Positions 1 to 8,691 of a stretch of 37,592 bases of DNA are shown one piece after another; within the stretch, counting starts at the first letter, position 1; each line of letters begins with the position of its first letter. A model generated the notes under the pieces. That model was not told where the DNA came from and searched no databases. It saw only the letters and a list, made by a program, of their open reading frames with translations. The position numbers and the translations under genes were made by a program. Source of the DNA: JAAFIP01 sp043778205 (GTDB lineage Bacteria; Pseudomonadota; Gammaproteobacteria; Burkholderiales; Burkholderiaceae_C); assembly GCA_043778205.1 (NCBI GenBank), contig JAYWGO010000181.1, forward strand, positions 1 to 37,592, read 5' to 3'.

Positions 1-150
1 CGTACTACCAAACGGGCAAATACTCAGGTTACCTGCGCGTGATTCGCGGAAGTTTGCAAATAACATGTCCCGTCGCCCGACCAAGGTTATCAGGGCACAA
101 AAGCATTGCCACGGGCTGCTAAAGAGCCTAAATAAAACCATCCATGACAC
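1..150. other. Window-edge intergenic DNA, no gene recognised
   Basis: No recognisable protein is encoded here. Two plus-strand frames stay open from the window edge, but neither peptide resembles a family I know. Bases 15-60 share a repeat with 34922-34966 (listed separately). The stretch could be the 3' flank of a plus-strand gene lying before the window. Confidence 0.4.
15..60 (+). repeat. Dispersed repeat B, copy 1
   Basis: Starts GGCAAATAC and contains CCTGCGCGTGATTCGCGGAA followed by GTTTGC. It aligns with few mismatches to 34922-34966, which has CCTGCGCGTTATTCGCGGAG then GTTTGC. Outside this block the flanks differ, so it is a discrete repeat and not a duplicated region. This copy lacks the palindrome that ends the second copy. 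Confidence 0.6.
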
Positions 151-197
151 TACAAAATACATAGCTGCTCATGCAGTATTTACTTGGGCTATAGGCC
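151..197 (+). repeat. Dispersed repeat A, copy 1
   Basis: Contains ATAGCTGCTCATGCAG followed by TATTTACTTGGGCTATAGG, a diverged copy of the window-wide repeat A. The CTGC-tcat-GCAG hairpin is kept. It lies 35 bp beyond the 3' end of the minus-strand regulator gene but in the opposite orientation, so it may belong to a plus-strand gene before the window. A GGCCAA-t-TTGGCC inverted repeat (194-206) follows. Confidence 0.75.
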
Positions 198-232
198 AAT
201 TTGGCCAAAAATTAAGGCCCCCAGTCAACGCC

Positions 233-1042
233 CTATAAAGTAGACGCAATCGCCGCCCGTACTGCTGACAATTGCCTGCGCGAAACTAACAGAGCTTCGT
301 CTACGCCACGCAGCCGCACGGCCCAGCCTTCTATATCAGAAGCGTCTTCATCAGCTTCGTCACGTTCGCCAGCCCGCTCTACATAACGTTCTAGGGCGCG
401 CATAGCCCGTTTGGCCACCAGCGTATTGCGGTGAATGCGCAAGTAGTTCAGCGCGTAGCGGGCTTCTAAATCGCCCAGCGAGCCGTCCAAGATATAGCTC
501 TTGCTTGCAGTGCGCACGGTAATGTATTTCAGCTCAGCCTTAAAGTACAGCACCTCGGCAAGCGGTACGCGTTCGGTGCGGCCACGGTCTTGGATGATCA
601 AGGCTTCAGTGGTTGCGTCAGCGCCCAGCACCGCATTTTTTTGCCCCAACAGTTCTTTTTTATGCTGGACTTTGGCCAAAGCCTTTTCTAGGCGCTCTAG
701 CCGCACAGGCTTGGTCAGGTAGTCCATCACCTCCAGGTCAAATGCGGCCACGGCATGCTGGGTATGGGCGGTTACGAAAACAATGCCCAGCTCAGGGCGC
801 AGGATTTGCAGCTCTCGGGCAAGCTGCATCCCGTCGGCACCGGGCATATGAATGTCTAACAGCACCACGTCACACACTGCTGTGCGCAGCAGCGCCATGG
901 CTTGCATCGCATCACCGGCCTCGCCTGCCACCGTGCAGGCGGTCTGCTGGCAGTCGCCTAGCAGTGTGCGCATGCGGGCGCGGGCCAAGGGTTCGTCGTC
1001 TACGATAAAAACCTTGACTCCATTTGTATTGTCGTTGCTCAT
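233..1042 (-). CDS. algR: LytTR-family response regulator (AlgR-like)
   Basis: DNA-binding response regulator of a two-component system, cytoplasmic. The N-terminal receiver domain (about residues 10-120) has the acidic pair D15-D16, phospho-acceptor D63 in LLDIHMPG, T91 and K111 in DYLTKP. The C-terminal half (about 145-260) is a LytTR DNA-binding domain, with VLYFKAELKYITV and LRIHRNTLVAKRAM typical of the family. The start ATG overlaps the stop of the upstream kinase gene by 4 bp (ATGA, 1039-1042), so the two are translationally coupled. In Pseudomonas the homologous algZ/fimS-algR pair also sits beside argH and controls type IV pili and exopolysaccharide. The targets here cannot be read from the sequence. 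An acidic insert (RDEADEDASD) lies inside the LytTR part. Confidence 0.9.
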   Translation of the reverse strand: MSNDNTNGVKVFIVDDEPLARARMRTLLGDCQQTACTVAGEAGDAMQAMALLRTAVCDVVLLDIHMPGADGMQLARELQILRPELGIVFVTAHTQHAVAAFDLEVMDYLTKPVRLERLEKALAKVQHKKELLGQKNAVLGADATTEALIIQDRGRTERVPLAEVLYFKAELKYITVRTASKSYILDGSLGDLEARYALNYLRIHRNTLVAKRAMRALERYVERAGERDEADEDASDIEGWAVRLRGVDEALLVSRRQLSAVRAAIASTL

Positions 1043-2109
1043 GCGGGCACCTCTATGCGCACTTGGTAAATACCCTCCACCATGGTGGCGCGAAAGGTGG
1101 TTTGCACGTCGTGCAGCAGTTTGAGGCGGCCTTCTACGTTGCGCAGCGCCTCGCCGTGGCCACCAGGGCCGTGGCCTGCAGGCACGGTGTTGGTCACCTT
1201 CACCACCACCGTGTCACCCCGCCGCTGTGTGCTTACTTTAATATCGGCCCCTTGCGCGCTGGGCTCTACGCCATGCTTTACCGCATTTTCAACCAGCGGC
1301 TGCAGCAGTAGGGGCGGCACAGAAGCGGCATCGGCATCCGGGTCTAGCACCCACTGCACACGCAGCCTGGTGCCAAAGCGCACTTGTTCGATCGCCAAAT
1401 AGCGTTTGGCCAGGTCAATCTCTTGCTCTAGTGTGACTGCGTCACCCCGGTCTACCAAGGCACTGCGAAACAGTTCGGCCAAGTCCTCCAGCACCGCTTC
1501 GGCCCGTGCGGGCTCGGCGCGCACCAAAGCAATAGCGCTGTTGAGGGTATTAAACAAAAAATGCGGCCTGATGCGCGACTGCAGCTCGGCCAAGCGCGCG
1601 TTGGCGCTGGCAGGTGCACGGCCCGCTGCGCGCCACACCAGCGCAGCCACCAGGGCAGCTGACAATACGGCTCCAGTGGCCGCACTGGCCAGCCAAGGCG
1701 CGTCTTGCACAAAACCAATAAAAGCCAAAATACCGCAGCCATACAGGCCCGCCAGCACACCCAGCGCAATACCGCCCAGCCACTGGCCCACTTTAGCCAG
1801 CCGTTGCAAAGGTTTTTTTAGCGCGCACGCCAAAATCAACCAAGCCAGCGTGGCGGGCAATGCCGCCCCGGTAATCAGGGCCAGGCGTGCCATCCAGTCC
1901 ACCGGGCTGCTGGCACCAAACATCACGCCCACCGCCATTACCAGCTGCACAAACAGCACCCCACGCAAGATCACACCCACTTGGCAGGCATCGAAAATCA
2001 GCACCGGCGCGGGCGCAGACTGCACCTCAGGCGCAGGCCTTAGCGCATCTGGCTTATTTGCTAATGGGCCAGCGGGTTCAAAAGTAGAGGTGCCAAAACG
2101 GGTTTGCAT
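1039..2109 (-). CDS. algZ: LytS/AlgZ-type sensor histidine kinase
   Basis: Membrane histidine kinase that should phosphorylate the downstream LytTR regulator. About four hydrophobic segments (near residues 46-66, 76-96, 112-133, 140-160) precede a His_kinase domain with phospho-acceptor H183 in RPHFLFNTLNS. An N-box follows in LLLQPLVENAVKHG, then a C-terminal glycine-rich ATP lid (GHGPGGHG). There is no periplasmic sensor domain, so the signal is probably sensed within the membrane. The absence of a dimerisation HisKA domain of the classical type is normal for this family. The gene is divergent from argH and shares a 116-bp intergenic region with it, the same arrangement as in Pseudomonas. 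The start ATG (2107-2109) has no obvious strong Shine-Dalgarno sequence. Confidence 0.88.
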   Translation of the reverse strand: MQTRFGTSTFEPAGPLANKPDALRPAPEVQSAPAPVLIFDACQVGVILRGVLFVQLVMAVGVMFGASSPVDWMARLALITGAALPATLAWLILACALKKPLQRLAKVGQWLGGIALGVLAGLYGCGILAFIGFVQDAPWLASAATGAVLSAALVAALVWRAAGRAPASANARLAELQSRIRPHFLFNTLNSAIALVRAEPARAEAVLEDLAELFRSALVDRGDAVTLEQEIDLAKRYLAIEQVRFGTRLRVQWVLDPDADAASVPPLLLQPLVENAVKHGVEPSAQGADIKVSTQRRGDTVVVKVTNTVPAGHGPGGHGEALRNVEGRLKLLHDVQTTFRATMVEGIYQVRIEVPA

Positions 2110-2153
2110 ACGCCTGAAAGTTAGAATCTAGCTTAAGTATGCCAGTCTTGCCA

Positions 2154-2176
2154 GCCCAGCGGCAAATCCGCTGGGC
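2154..2176. promoter_or_regulatory. Perfect 9-bp hairpin in the algZ/argH divergent region
   Basis: GCCCAGCGG (2154-2162) pairs perfectly with CCGCTGGGC (2168-2176) across a 5-nt loop. It lies about 50 bp before the argH start and 45 bp before algZ. No T-run follows, so it is better read as an operator or a 5' leader hairpin than as a terminator. Confidence 0.45.
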
Positions 2177-2225
2177 CGCCAGATGGCACCGCACAGCCTA
2201 AGGTATTTCGTTTTAGACCGTAAAA

Positions 2226-3680
2226 GTGACCCCTATGAACCAATTTGACACAAAGTCCCAAGCCTGGTCGGCACTATTTTCTGAGCCTATGAGCGACTTG
2301 GTCAAGCGCTACACCTCCAGCGTGTTTTTTGACAAGCGCCTATGGGATGCTGACATCACAGGCTCGCTAGCCCATGCAGAGATGCTGGCAGCGCAAAAAA
2401 TTATTTCGCTGGAAGACTATGCCTCCATTCAAAAAGGCATGGCGCACATTCGCAGTGAGATTGAAGCAGGTGGCTTTGAATGGAAGCTCGATTTAGAAGA
2501 CGTGCACCTGAACATCGAGTCGCGCCTGATCAGCTTGGTAGGCGATGCGGGCAAGCGCCTGCACACTGGCCGCAGCCGCAACGACCAAGTGGCCACCGAC
2601 GTGCGCCTTTGGCTGCGAGGTGAAATTGACTTGGTAAGCGCATTGCTGGTTGACCTGCAAAAAGCGCTGATCGAGGTGGCGTTGAAAAACGTTGAAGTGG
2701 TCATGCCCGGTTTTACCCACCTGCAAGTGGCACAACCGGTGAGCTTTGGCCACCATATGCTGGCGTATGTAGAAATGCTGGCGCGTGATGTTGAGCGCAT
2801 GAGCGATGTGCGCAAGCGTGTAAACCGCCTGCCCTTGGGCAGCGCCGCACTGGCAGGCACCAGCTACCCCCTTGACCGCGAGCGCGTGGCCAAAACCCTG
2901 GGCATGGTGGACGAAAAAGGCGAAGCACAAGTGTGCCAAAACTCGCTTGATGCCGTGAGTGACCGCGACTTCGCCATCGAGTTCACCGCCGCAGCTTCTC
3001 TGGCCATGGTGCACATCAGCCGCTTGAGTGAAGAGCTTATTTTATGGATGAGCCAAAACTTCAGCTTCATCAAAATAGCCGACCGCTTCACCACCGGCAG
3101 CTCCATCATGCCGCAGAAAAAAAACCCCGATGTGCCCGAGCTGGCACGCGGAAAAACCGGCCGCGTGGTGGGCCACCTGATGGGTTTGATTACCCTAATG
3201 AAAGGCCAACCCCTGGCCTACAACAAAGACAACCAAGAAGACAAAGAGCCACTGTTTGACACGGTAGACACACTCAAAGACACGTTGCGTATTTTTGCCG
3301 AAATGATCGGCGGACAGTTAAACCCCGCTACGGGGCAAAAAGAAGGTGGCATCACCGTCAACGCGCCCGCGATGGAACAAGCCGCTTTAAAAGGCTACGC
3401 CACCGCCACCGATCTGGCCGACTATTTGGTAAAAAAAGGCTTGGCGTTTCGCGATGCGCACGAGACCGTGGCCCACGCGGTCAAAGCGGCTGTTTCTCAC
3501 AATGTAGATTTGTCTGAGCTGCCTTTGGCGGTGCTAAAAGGCTTTAATGCCCACATTGAGAAAGACGTGTACGAAGTACTCAGCCTGCGGGGCTCACTTA
3601 ATGCCCGAGGTACTTTAGGCGGCACTGCCCCTGCACAGGTACGCAAGCAAATCGCGCGGCACCAAGCGCGCTTGGCCTAA
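2226..3680 (+). CDS. argH: Argininosuccinate lyase
   Basis: Last step of arginine biosynthesis: cleaves argininosuccinate to arginine and fumarate. Cytoplasmic homotetramer of the fumarase/aspartase superfamily. The superfamily signature GSSIMPQKKNPD begins near residue 291 and carries the mobile-loop catalytic serine. The motifs HTGRSRNDQVATD and TPMNQ..QAWSALFSEP also fit ArgH. Length (about 480 residues) is slightly longer than the usual 460 because of an N-terminal extension. The first possible start is GTG at 2226; an ATG three codons on (2235) is equally plausible and neither has a good Shine-Dalgarno. It neighbours an algZR-type pair, an arrangement kept in pseudomonads. Confidence 0.96.
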   Translation: MTPMNQFDTKSQAWSALFSEPMSDLVKRYTSSVFFDKRLWDADITGSLAHAEMLAAQKIISLEDYASIQKGMAHIRSEIEAGGFEWKLDLEDVHLNIESRLISLVGDAGKRLHTGRSRNDQVATDVRLWLRGEIDLVSALLVDLQKALIEVALKNVEVVMPGFTHLQVAQPVSFGHHMLAYVEMLARDVERMSDVRKRVNRLPLGSAALAGTSYPLDRERVAKTLGMVDEKGEAQVCQNSLDAVSDRDFAIEFTAAASLAMVHISRLSEELILWMSQNFSFIKIADRFTTGSSIMPQKKNPDVPELARGKTGRVVGHLMGLITLMKGQPLAYNKDNQEDKEPLFDTVDTLKDTLRIFAEMIGGQLNPATGQKEGGITVNAPAMEQAALKGYATATDLADYLVKKGLAFRDAHETVAHAVKAAVSHNVDLSELPLAVLKGFNAHIEKDVYEVLSLRGSLNARGTLGGTAPAQVRKQIARHQARLA

Positions 3681-3744
3681 ATCTAAACACATCCTCTGGC
3701 AGACCTAGCCCTACTAAGGCCCACACACGCAATATGCACGCAGT

Positions 3745-5241
3745 ATGTTTTTAGCCATTCCCCTTGAATCTAAGCCCACCTGGCGCAACCCGCCTTGGGT
3801 AACCGTGCTGTTGATACTGGTCAACTTTGCCATTTTTTGGGGCCCACAACGCACCGAAGAAAAAGCCCAAGACAAAGCCAACGCCTATTACTTCAGCACC
3901 CAGCTGCCCAGCGTGGAGCTGCCTGCTTTTGTAAACTATTTAGAGGCCAGTAGCCACCGCGACTACCGCACAGCGGACAAATTGCTGCAAGCACAGCAAG
4001 GCCAAGCCCTGCTGGAGATGATGGAGGCCTCACGCGGGTTTACCGCCAAGCTAGGCACCCAGAGTGGCAACGCCGAGGCTTTGGTACCCACCAGCAGTGC
4101 CAACCATGCGCAATGGGCCCAAGAACGTAGCAGTTACGCCGCACTCAAACCAGCGTCTTTTACCCGCAAATGGGCGCAGTTTTATGACCAAGGGCTGTGG
4201 CACGCGCCATGGACTTGGGTCACTGCCGCGTTTTTGCATGCCAGCCCTGCCCACTTGATAGGCAATATGGTGTTTTTGTTTTTGTTTGGATTTTCTGTAG
4301 AAATTGGCATTGGACGGCTGAGGTATGTAGGCTTTTATGTGCTGGGAGCGGTAGGCGCATCGGTACTGTCGACCTGGGCTTATGCGGGCTCTACCAGCTA
4401 TGGGCTGGGCGCCTCGGGTGCTGTATCAACTGTGATGGTGCTATACGCCATGCTTTATAAATTGCGGCGGATTAAATTTTTCTACCAGCTGCTGTTTTAC
4501 TTTAACTACATCCGCGCGCCGGCATGGATTTTGGTGCCCATGTGGCTGGCCAACGAAATGATTTTATGGGCTGTGGGTGGGACTAACGTCAGCTACGCCG
4601 CCCACATCGGGGGCATGCTCACTGGTATCGTTATGGCCTATTGGATGCCGCGCCAACAGCAGCTAGACAGCGCGCTGGCCCCTGCCCCGACCCACGCCGC
4701 ACCCAATGCCTCAGCGTTGGCCCTTAAAGCACAAGAGCAGGTAGGCAAAATGCAGTGGCAAGCAGCCTGCGATTTATGGCACCAGGCTATAACCATTGAG
4801 CCTCACCATGCTGACTATTTACGTCGCTACTTTAACACCGCGCGCTTATGGAAAAACGAGGGCCATTTACGCCGTGCAACACAGGCCATTTGGCAATGCC
4901 GATCGGCACAAGCTGCGGTACTTTCGTTGCAACGCGACTGCTGGCAATGGGCCCACGCCAGCCAAGTTGCCGTGCTAGAAGGGCAAGAGCCCGCTTTGCT
5001 GGCCATGGCCCAGCGCTGGGCGGCTGCAGGCAGCGCCAGCACCCAGCTAGACAGCCTGCTGCAACACCTGTACCGCCCCAGTGGCTCTGAGCTAGCGCTG
5101 TGGCTAGACGTTGTAGAGCGCTACGCCAACATGCTGCTTAAAACGCAGCAAACCGATGCTGCGCGGCATTGGTGCCAGCACCTTGTGCAGCACCGGCCCG
5201 GTTCTGGCGTTTTAGAAGCCTTGCGGTTGTCAACGGCTTAG
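3745..5241 (+). CDS. Rhomboid-family intramembrane serine protease with helical C-terminal tail
   Basis: Predicted inner-membrane protease. After one N-terminal hydrophobic segment (near residues 18-33) comes an extended loop of about 110 residues, then the rhomboid core. The core has HLIGNMVFLF, the catalytic serine S224 in GLGASGA and the catalytic histidine H287 in AAHIGG, both in hydrophobic segments. Residues from about 330 to 498 are soluble, alanine-rich and helical with TPR-like spacing, rich in Trp and Gln. Most bacterial rhomboids lack such a tail, so it may bind a substrate or partner. The 3' end overlaps the convergent minus-strand gene by 12 bp. Substrate unknown. Confidence 0.85.
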   Translation: MFLAIPLESKPTWRNPPWVTVLLILVNFAIFWGPQRTEEKAQDKANAYYFSTQLPSVELPAFVNYLEASSHRDYRTADKLLQAQQGQALLEMMEASRGFTAKLGTQSGNAEALVPTSSANHAQWAQERSSYAALKPASFTRKWAQFYDQGLWHAPWTWVTAAFLHASPAHLIGNMVFLFLFGFSVEIGIGRLRYVGFYVLGAVGASVLSTWAYAGSTSYGLGASGAVSTVMVLYAMLYKLRRIKFFYQLLFYFNYIRAPAWILVPMWLANEMILWAVGGTNVSYAAHIGGMLTGIVMAYWMPRQQQLDSALAPAPTHAAPNASALALKAQEQVGKMQWQAACDLWHQAITIEPHHADYLRRYFNTARLWKNEGHLRRATQAIWQCRSAQAAVLSLQRDCWQWAHASQVAVLEGQEPALLAMAQRWAAAGSASTQLDSLLQHLYRPSGSELALWLDVVERYANMLLKTQQTDAARHWCQHLVQHRPGSGVLEALRLSTA

Positions 5242-6528
5242 CCACAGCACCTCTTGGGTGCTGGCGTGGCCTGGGTAGCGCTGCTGCATTACCGTTGCTA
5301 TTTTTACCAGCTTGTCTTTGCTGGCCCCGGTTTGCAGCAGCGAACGCGCAGCCAGCTCGTAGATTTGCGGTGTGCTGGCGTGGCCAAGGTAGAGCTTGTC
5401 AAACCCATTGATCAGCTTAATGCACAGCGCGGGGTCGGCACCGCGCAAGGCGTGTTGGCCTAGTTCAAAAACAAGCGTGCCTTCGTCAGGTTTAAAACCA
5501 GGCATGCGCTGCCTGCACTCCAGCACCACCTGGATGGCATCACGGTAGATTTTGCGCTGGTACAGCAGCGCCAGGTATTTTTGTGCATGGTCACACAGGC
5601 GCTGCACATGGTCGTCAAGTAGCAAAATGCCATGGTAGCGCTTATGGGCCGCAACATCGTCTGGGCGCGCGCGCTGGGCTTCATAGGCACTGTCGCGTGC
5701 AGTTTGCAAGTCGCCTTGGGCTAGCAGTTCCGCGTAGTAAGCGTCTTCTTGCTGGTTAAGCGCAGCCTGCTGCGCAGCTGGGCTATCGGGTTTTTTCTGG
5801 CCCGTAGAGGCCTGTGCATGGTCAGGCGTGTAGCCTAAAGCCTCATGGTACTGGTACATCACATAGCCCAGCAAGCTGCACATCACCCAGCTGAAATAGA
5901 CCGCAGTGAAGGTTAAAAACGGCACCACGAGTTTAGGCCCCATGACTTTGAGCAGCACGGGCGCAGCCACCTGCATGCCTGAGCTAAGCAGGTACAAAAA
6001 TAAGCACAGCAGCAAATAGCGCCACCCCATGGCCCTGATCAAGTTAAACCAGTAGGCAGGCACCAGTGCCTGAAAAAAGCTCATCGACACTACCAAAGTG
6101 ACTGCCGCAGCAGGCAAGGCTAAGGAGAAAAGCAGGCTGATCAACCAGCCCAGCTTAGGCAAGAAGGCCTGCACAAACCCAGCGGCAAGGCCTAGCACTA
6201 AGAAAACGCCAAACATTTTCCATGGCAAGCTGCTTATTTCAGAATCAGTGCCTTGCGCAAACTGCGCAGAGTCAAACTGCCCTAGCGATGCCTCCTGCAT
6301 CACCTTAAAGCCATAGCGTGTGGCGGCCAGCAATATACCCAAAAAGACCAGCACATAGTCTAAAGGCGTGGGTATAAAAAACAAAACATGCACGAGCAAA
6401 GTGCTCAGCCCCAAAGCCGCTGCGTACAACAGCGGCTGCATTTGCAGAGGAAATAAAAAGAATAAATTAAGGCGCTCCCAAAAGGGCGCAATCGGAGGTT
6501 CAGAAAAAGTTTGTGCGGTAGTTTGCAC
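5230..6528 (-). CDS. Polytopic membrane protein with TPR-like C-terminal tail
   Basis: Function unknown. The first half has several hydrophobic segments (about residues 25-70, 110-150, 155-180, 190-230). The second half is soluble, with helical repeats such as DLQTARDSAYEAQRARPDDV and HKRYHGILLL that look TPR-like. I place the start at GTG 6528, because AGGAG (6535-6539) stands 6 nt before it; an upstream TTG (6564) would add 12 residues but has no such site. It is the last gene of a tight minus-strand operon, 20 bp after the metallophosphoesterase. Its architecture (membrane domain plus helical repeat tail) parallels the convergent rhomboid gene, whose 3' end it overlaps by 12 bp. The two tails are not obviously homologous by eye. 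Confidence 0.75.
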   Translation of the reverse strand: MQTTAQTFSEPPIAPFWERLNLFFLFPLQMQPLLYAAALGLSTLLVHVLFFIPTPLDYVLVFLGILLAATRYGFKVMQEASLGQFDSAQFAQGTDSEISSLPWKMFGVFLVLGLAAGFVQAFLPKLGWLISLLFSLALPAAAVTLVVSMSFFQALVPAYWFNLIRAMGWRYLLLCLFLYLLSSGMQVAAPVLLKVMGPKLVVPFLTFTAVYFSWVMCSLLGYVMYQYHEALGYTPDHAQASTGQKKPDSPAAQQAALNQQEDAYYAELLAQGDLQTARDSAYEAQRARPDDVAAHKRYHGILLLDDHVQRLCDHAQKYLALLYQRKIYRDAIQVVLECRQRMPGFKPDEGTLVFELGQHALRGADPALCIKLINGFDKLYLGHASTPQIYELAARSLLQTGASKDKLVKIATVMQQRYPGHASTQEVLWLSR

Positions 6529-6548
6529 GCCAGGCTCCTGTGATGGGT

Positions 6549-7412
6549 TTAAATGGTAAAGCAAAAATCTGCACGGAACGCAGCCTGCTCACCTTTGCGC
6601 GCATAGCCCAGCGGATTGGCCAGCACACGGCAGTGGCGCTGTTCGCCCACATGCACATAGTCGCTTGGGCAATGCAAGTGGCCATGCAACCACACATCGG
6701 CGTGCGCCAGGTAGTGGTCTAGCGCGTTGCAAAAGCCTGCGGTAGAGGGGGTGAGGCCGTAGCGCGGATCGGCGCTGCGCAGGCTGGGAGCGAAATGGGT
6801 AACCACCACAGTGCGGCCTGTTGAACTTGACGCCGCCGCTGTCAGTGCATCGCTTAGCCACTTCTGGCACAGCAGCGCTTGTTCGCGCATGCCTTCGGCC
6901 AGCCAAGGCACACCGCTGCGCAGCGTAGCGGCTTTTTTAAGGTAAAAGTTAGCCGCGCGAAAAGCTTTGCCGCGCAGGCGCAGCTGCTCAGTAAGGTTGC
7001 CCTTGGCTTTGCCTAAAAGCGCAAGTGCGTCATAGTCGCTCCACAGCGTGGTGCCCGCAAAGCGCACGTGGCCTGCGCCTAGCAGGTCATGGGCAGGGCG
7101 CGGCAAGCTCACTACTGCACGCTCCAGCCAGGTAATGCCCAGCCGTTGGCAAACCTCTTGCAGGCGCGCATGGGCAGCGTCAAAGTCAAGCGCATCGTAT
7201 TCGTGGTTACCAGGAATAAAAAGCACCGGCGTGGGCCAACCGTGCTGTGGCGAAAAGCGTTGCAGGCCGAAGTCCGCGTCCTTTAAGCTCGAACCTGCCT
7301 GGTAAGAGCCTATGTCACCTGCCAGCACCAGCACATCTGCGCCCACCGCGGGTGTGGGCTGCCAGTGTGGGTGGCTTTCCAAATGCAGATCTGACAGCAG
7401 CTGAACACGCAT
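6549..7412 (-). CDS. Calcineurin-like metallophosphoesterase
   Basis: Predicted cytoplasmic dinuclear-metal phosphoesterase. The family motifs are all visible in order: D8-x-H10 in LLSDLHLE, GD at 32-33 in LVLAGDIGSY, GNHE at 67-70, VVVTHFAPS in the C-terminal third and HGHLH near the end. These supply the metal ligands, so the enzyme should be active. There is no signal peptide. The ATG start (7412) lies 9 bp after the stop of the Stealth gene, so they are cotranscribed. The substrate is unknown; relatives act on cyclic nucleotides, nucleotides or lipid-linked intermediates. Confidence 0.88.
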   Translation of the reverse strand: MRVQLLSDLHLESHPHWQPTPAVGADVLVLAGDIGSYQAGSSLKDADFGLQRFSPQHGWPTPVLFIPGNHEYDALDFDAAHARLQEVCQRLGITWLERAVVSLPRPAHDLLGAGHVRFAGTTLWSDYDALALLGKAKGNLTEQLRLRGKAFRAANFYLKKAATLRSGVPWLAEGMREQALLCQKWLSDALTAAASSSTGRTVVVTHFAPSLRSADPRYGLTPSTAGFCNALDHYLAHADVWLHGHLHCPSDYVHVGEQRHCRVLANPLGYARKGEQAAFRADFCFTI

Positions 7413-7421
7413 ACTTGTGGT

Positions 7422-8420
7422 TTAAGCAGTGCCCGTCAACTCGAAACTGGACGGGCTGGGGAACATGCGCTGCAGGGTCTCGCGCACGTGGGTTAAGCGT
7501 GCATCGTGCGGATAGGCATCGTCGGTAGTGTCGTTAACGCAGAAAAATGCCACTTTGCCAGCAAGCGAGACCAGGCGCTCCAGCACGGCAAATTGCTCTG
7601 CATCGCCTGTTGACACGTACAAGTGCGGGTAATCGCGCACCTCGGCCATGCCGGTGGCCAGCGCCCAGCGCAGCACAAAGTCAGACACAATGGTGGGCTT
7701 GTCCCAGGTGCGAAACACGGTTGACCGCACCAGGCTGAACATCTCGGGCGCTACAGCTTCCAAGGCATGCAAAAGCGATTTGCGCAGAGGCCGTGGAGAA
7801 TGGGCAAAAGTGCGAAAAGTGTGCTGGTAGTTTGGCGCTAAAGTACCCGCTTGCACATGGCGCTTAAACCAAGCATGTGACAGCCTGCAGGCGTTCGCCA
7901 GTGCACCAGCGTCACGCCGTAATGGCTCGTCTGTCACCTCAGGCTCGTCAGACCACGCAACGTACACGCCATCGTTTGAGAACCAGTCATTCACCTGCAC
8001 CGGCGCGCCAAACATGACATCGTCATTAAGGTAAAAATACCGCTCAGACAAACCGGGGATACGGTGGATATAGGACTCGATATGGCAAGAATCAAACGTG
8101 GGCAATTGCTGCGCAGGGATAAGGTCTTGGTGGTCGATCACCGTTAAACGGCTTGACGCGCGCAACCAAACCGGTGTTTGCGCATCGGTCACTACATAAA
8201 TATGCCCATGCGCTGGAAAGTACAGCTCAAGCGCACGCAGGTTATAGCGCAGCTCTTCGTTGTCACGAAAGCGACCTTCTACGTTGGCATGCTGCGCCAT
8301 GGTGCTGAGACTGCTGGCACTCAAAGCACGCGCTGCATGGCGGCGTTTAGCACGCCAAACAGGGTCGTTACCGTCTACCCAGAGATAAACGATGTCAATA
8401 GCATCGGGGGGCGTATGCAA
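7422..8420 (-). CDS. Stealth-family sugar phosphotransferase
   Basis: Stealth proteins transfer hexose-1-phosphate to glycans, for example in capsule synthesis. The conserved regions are visible. CR1 is IDIVYLWVDGNDPVW (residues 8-22). CR2 runs about 48-140 with RFRDNEELRYNLRALE and YFYLNDDVMFG. A CR3-like part contains HSPRPLRKSLL. CR4 contains FFCVNDTTDD and ends in MFPSPSSFE. The start appears to be TTG (8418-8420), the only start codon before CR1; it is 7 bp after the stop of the small upstream gene, suggesting translational coupling. No capsule cluster is present in the window, so this is an isolated copy whose acceptor is unknown. Confidence 0.87.
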   Translation of the reverse strand: MHTPPDAIDIVYLWVDGNDPVWRAKRRHAARALSASSLSTMAQHANVEGRFRDNEELRYNLRALELYFPAHGHIYVVTDAQTPVWLRASSRLTVIDHQDLIPAQQLPTFDSCHIESYIHRIPGLSERYFYLNDDVMFGAPVQVNDWFSNDGVYVAWSDEPEVTDEPLRRDAGALANACRLSHAWFKRHVQAGTLAPNYQHTFRTFAHSPRPLRKSLLHALEAVAPEMFSLVRSTVFRTWDKPTIVSDFVLRWALATGMAEVRDYPHLYVSTGDAEQFAVLERLVSLAGKVAFFCVNDTTDDAYPHDARLTHVRETLQRMFPSPSSFELTGTA

Positions 8421-8427
8421 CCGGTGC

Positions 8428-8577
8428 TTACTTGTACTTGTCTTTGTCTTTGCCGCGCGGAATCACCGTGGTGGTGATGGTGGCGCGCACAGGCTCACCG
8501 GTTAACACTTTAGGGGGCGATGTGTCTTTTTTTGTCTTTTTGACTTCTTTGTTGGTTTTTTGTTGACCTTTGGCCAT
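8428..8577 (-). CDS. Small lysine-rich protein, 49 residues
   Basis: Short, strongly basic protein starting MAKGQQKTNKEVKKTKKD and ending in a KDKDKYK tail, with a central TITTTVIPRG segment. I choose ATG 8577 because AAGGAG (8584-8589) stands 6 nt upstream; a longer in-frame version from 8628 lacks such support. From memory, similar small lysine-rich proteins are widespread in Comamonadaceae and are uncharacterised; the charge suggests nucleic-acid or ribosome binding, which is inference. First gene of the operon leading to the Stealth and phosphoesterase genes. Confidence 0.75.
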   Translation of the reverse strand: MAKGQQKTNKEVKKTKKDTSPPKVLTGEPVRATITTTVIPRGKDKDKYK

Positions 8578-8691
8578 AGCATGCTCCTTAATTAACTTGG
8601 GGTTACGGTTCAGCATCTGATTATCCACTACAGATCAGCCCTCTTAGGGGCTTATTTGACCTGAAATTGACATAAAACCAGACGTATTTTA

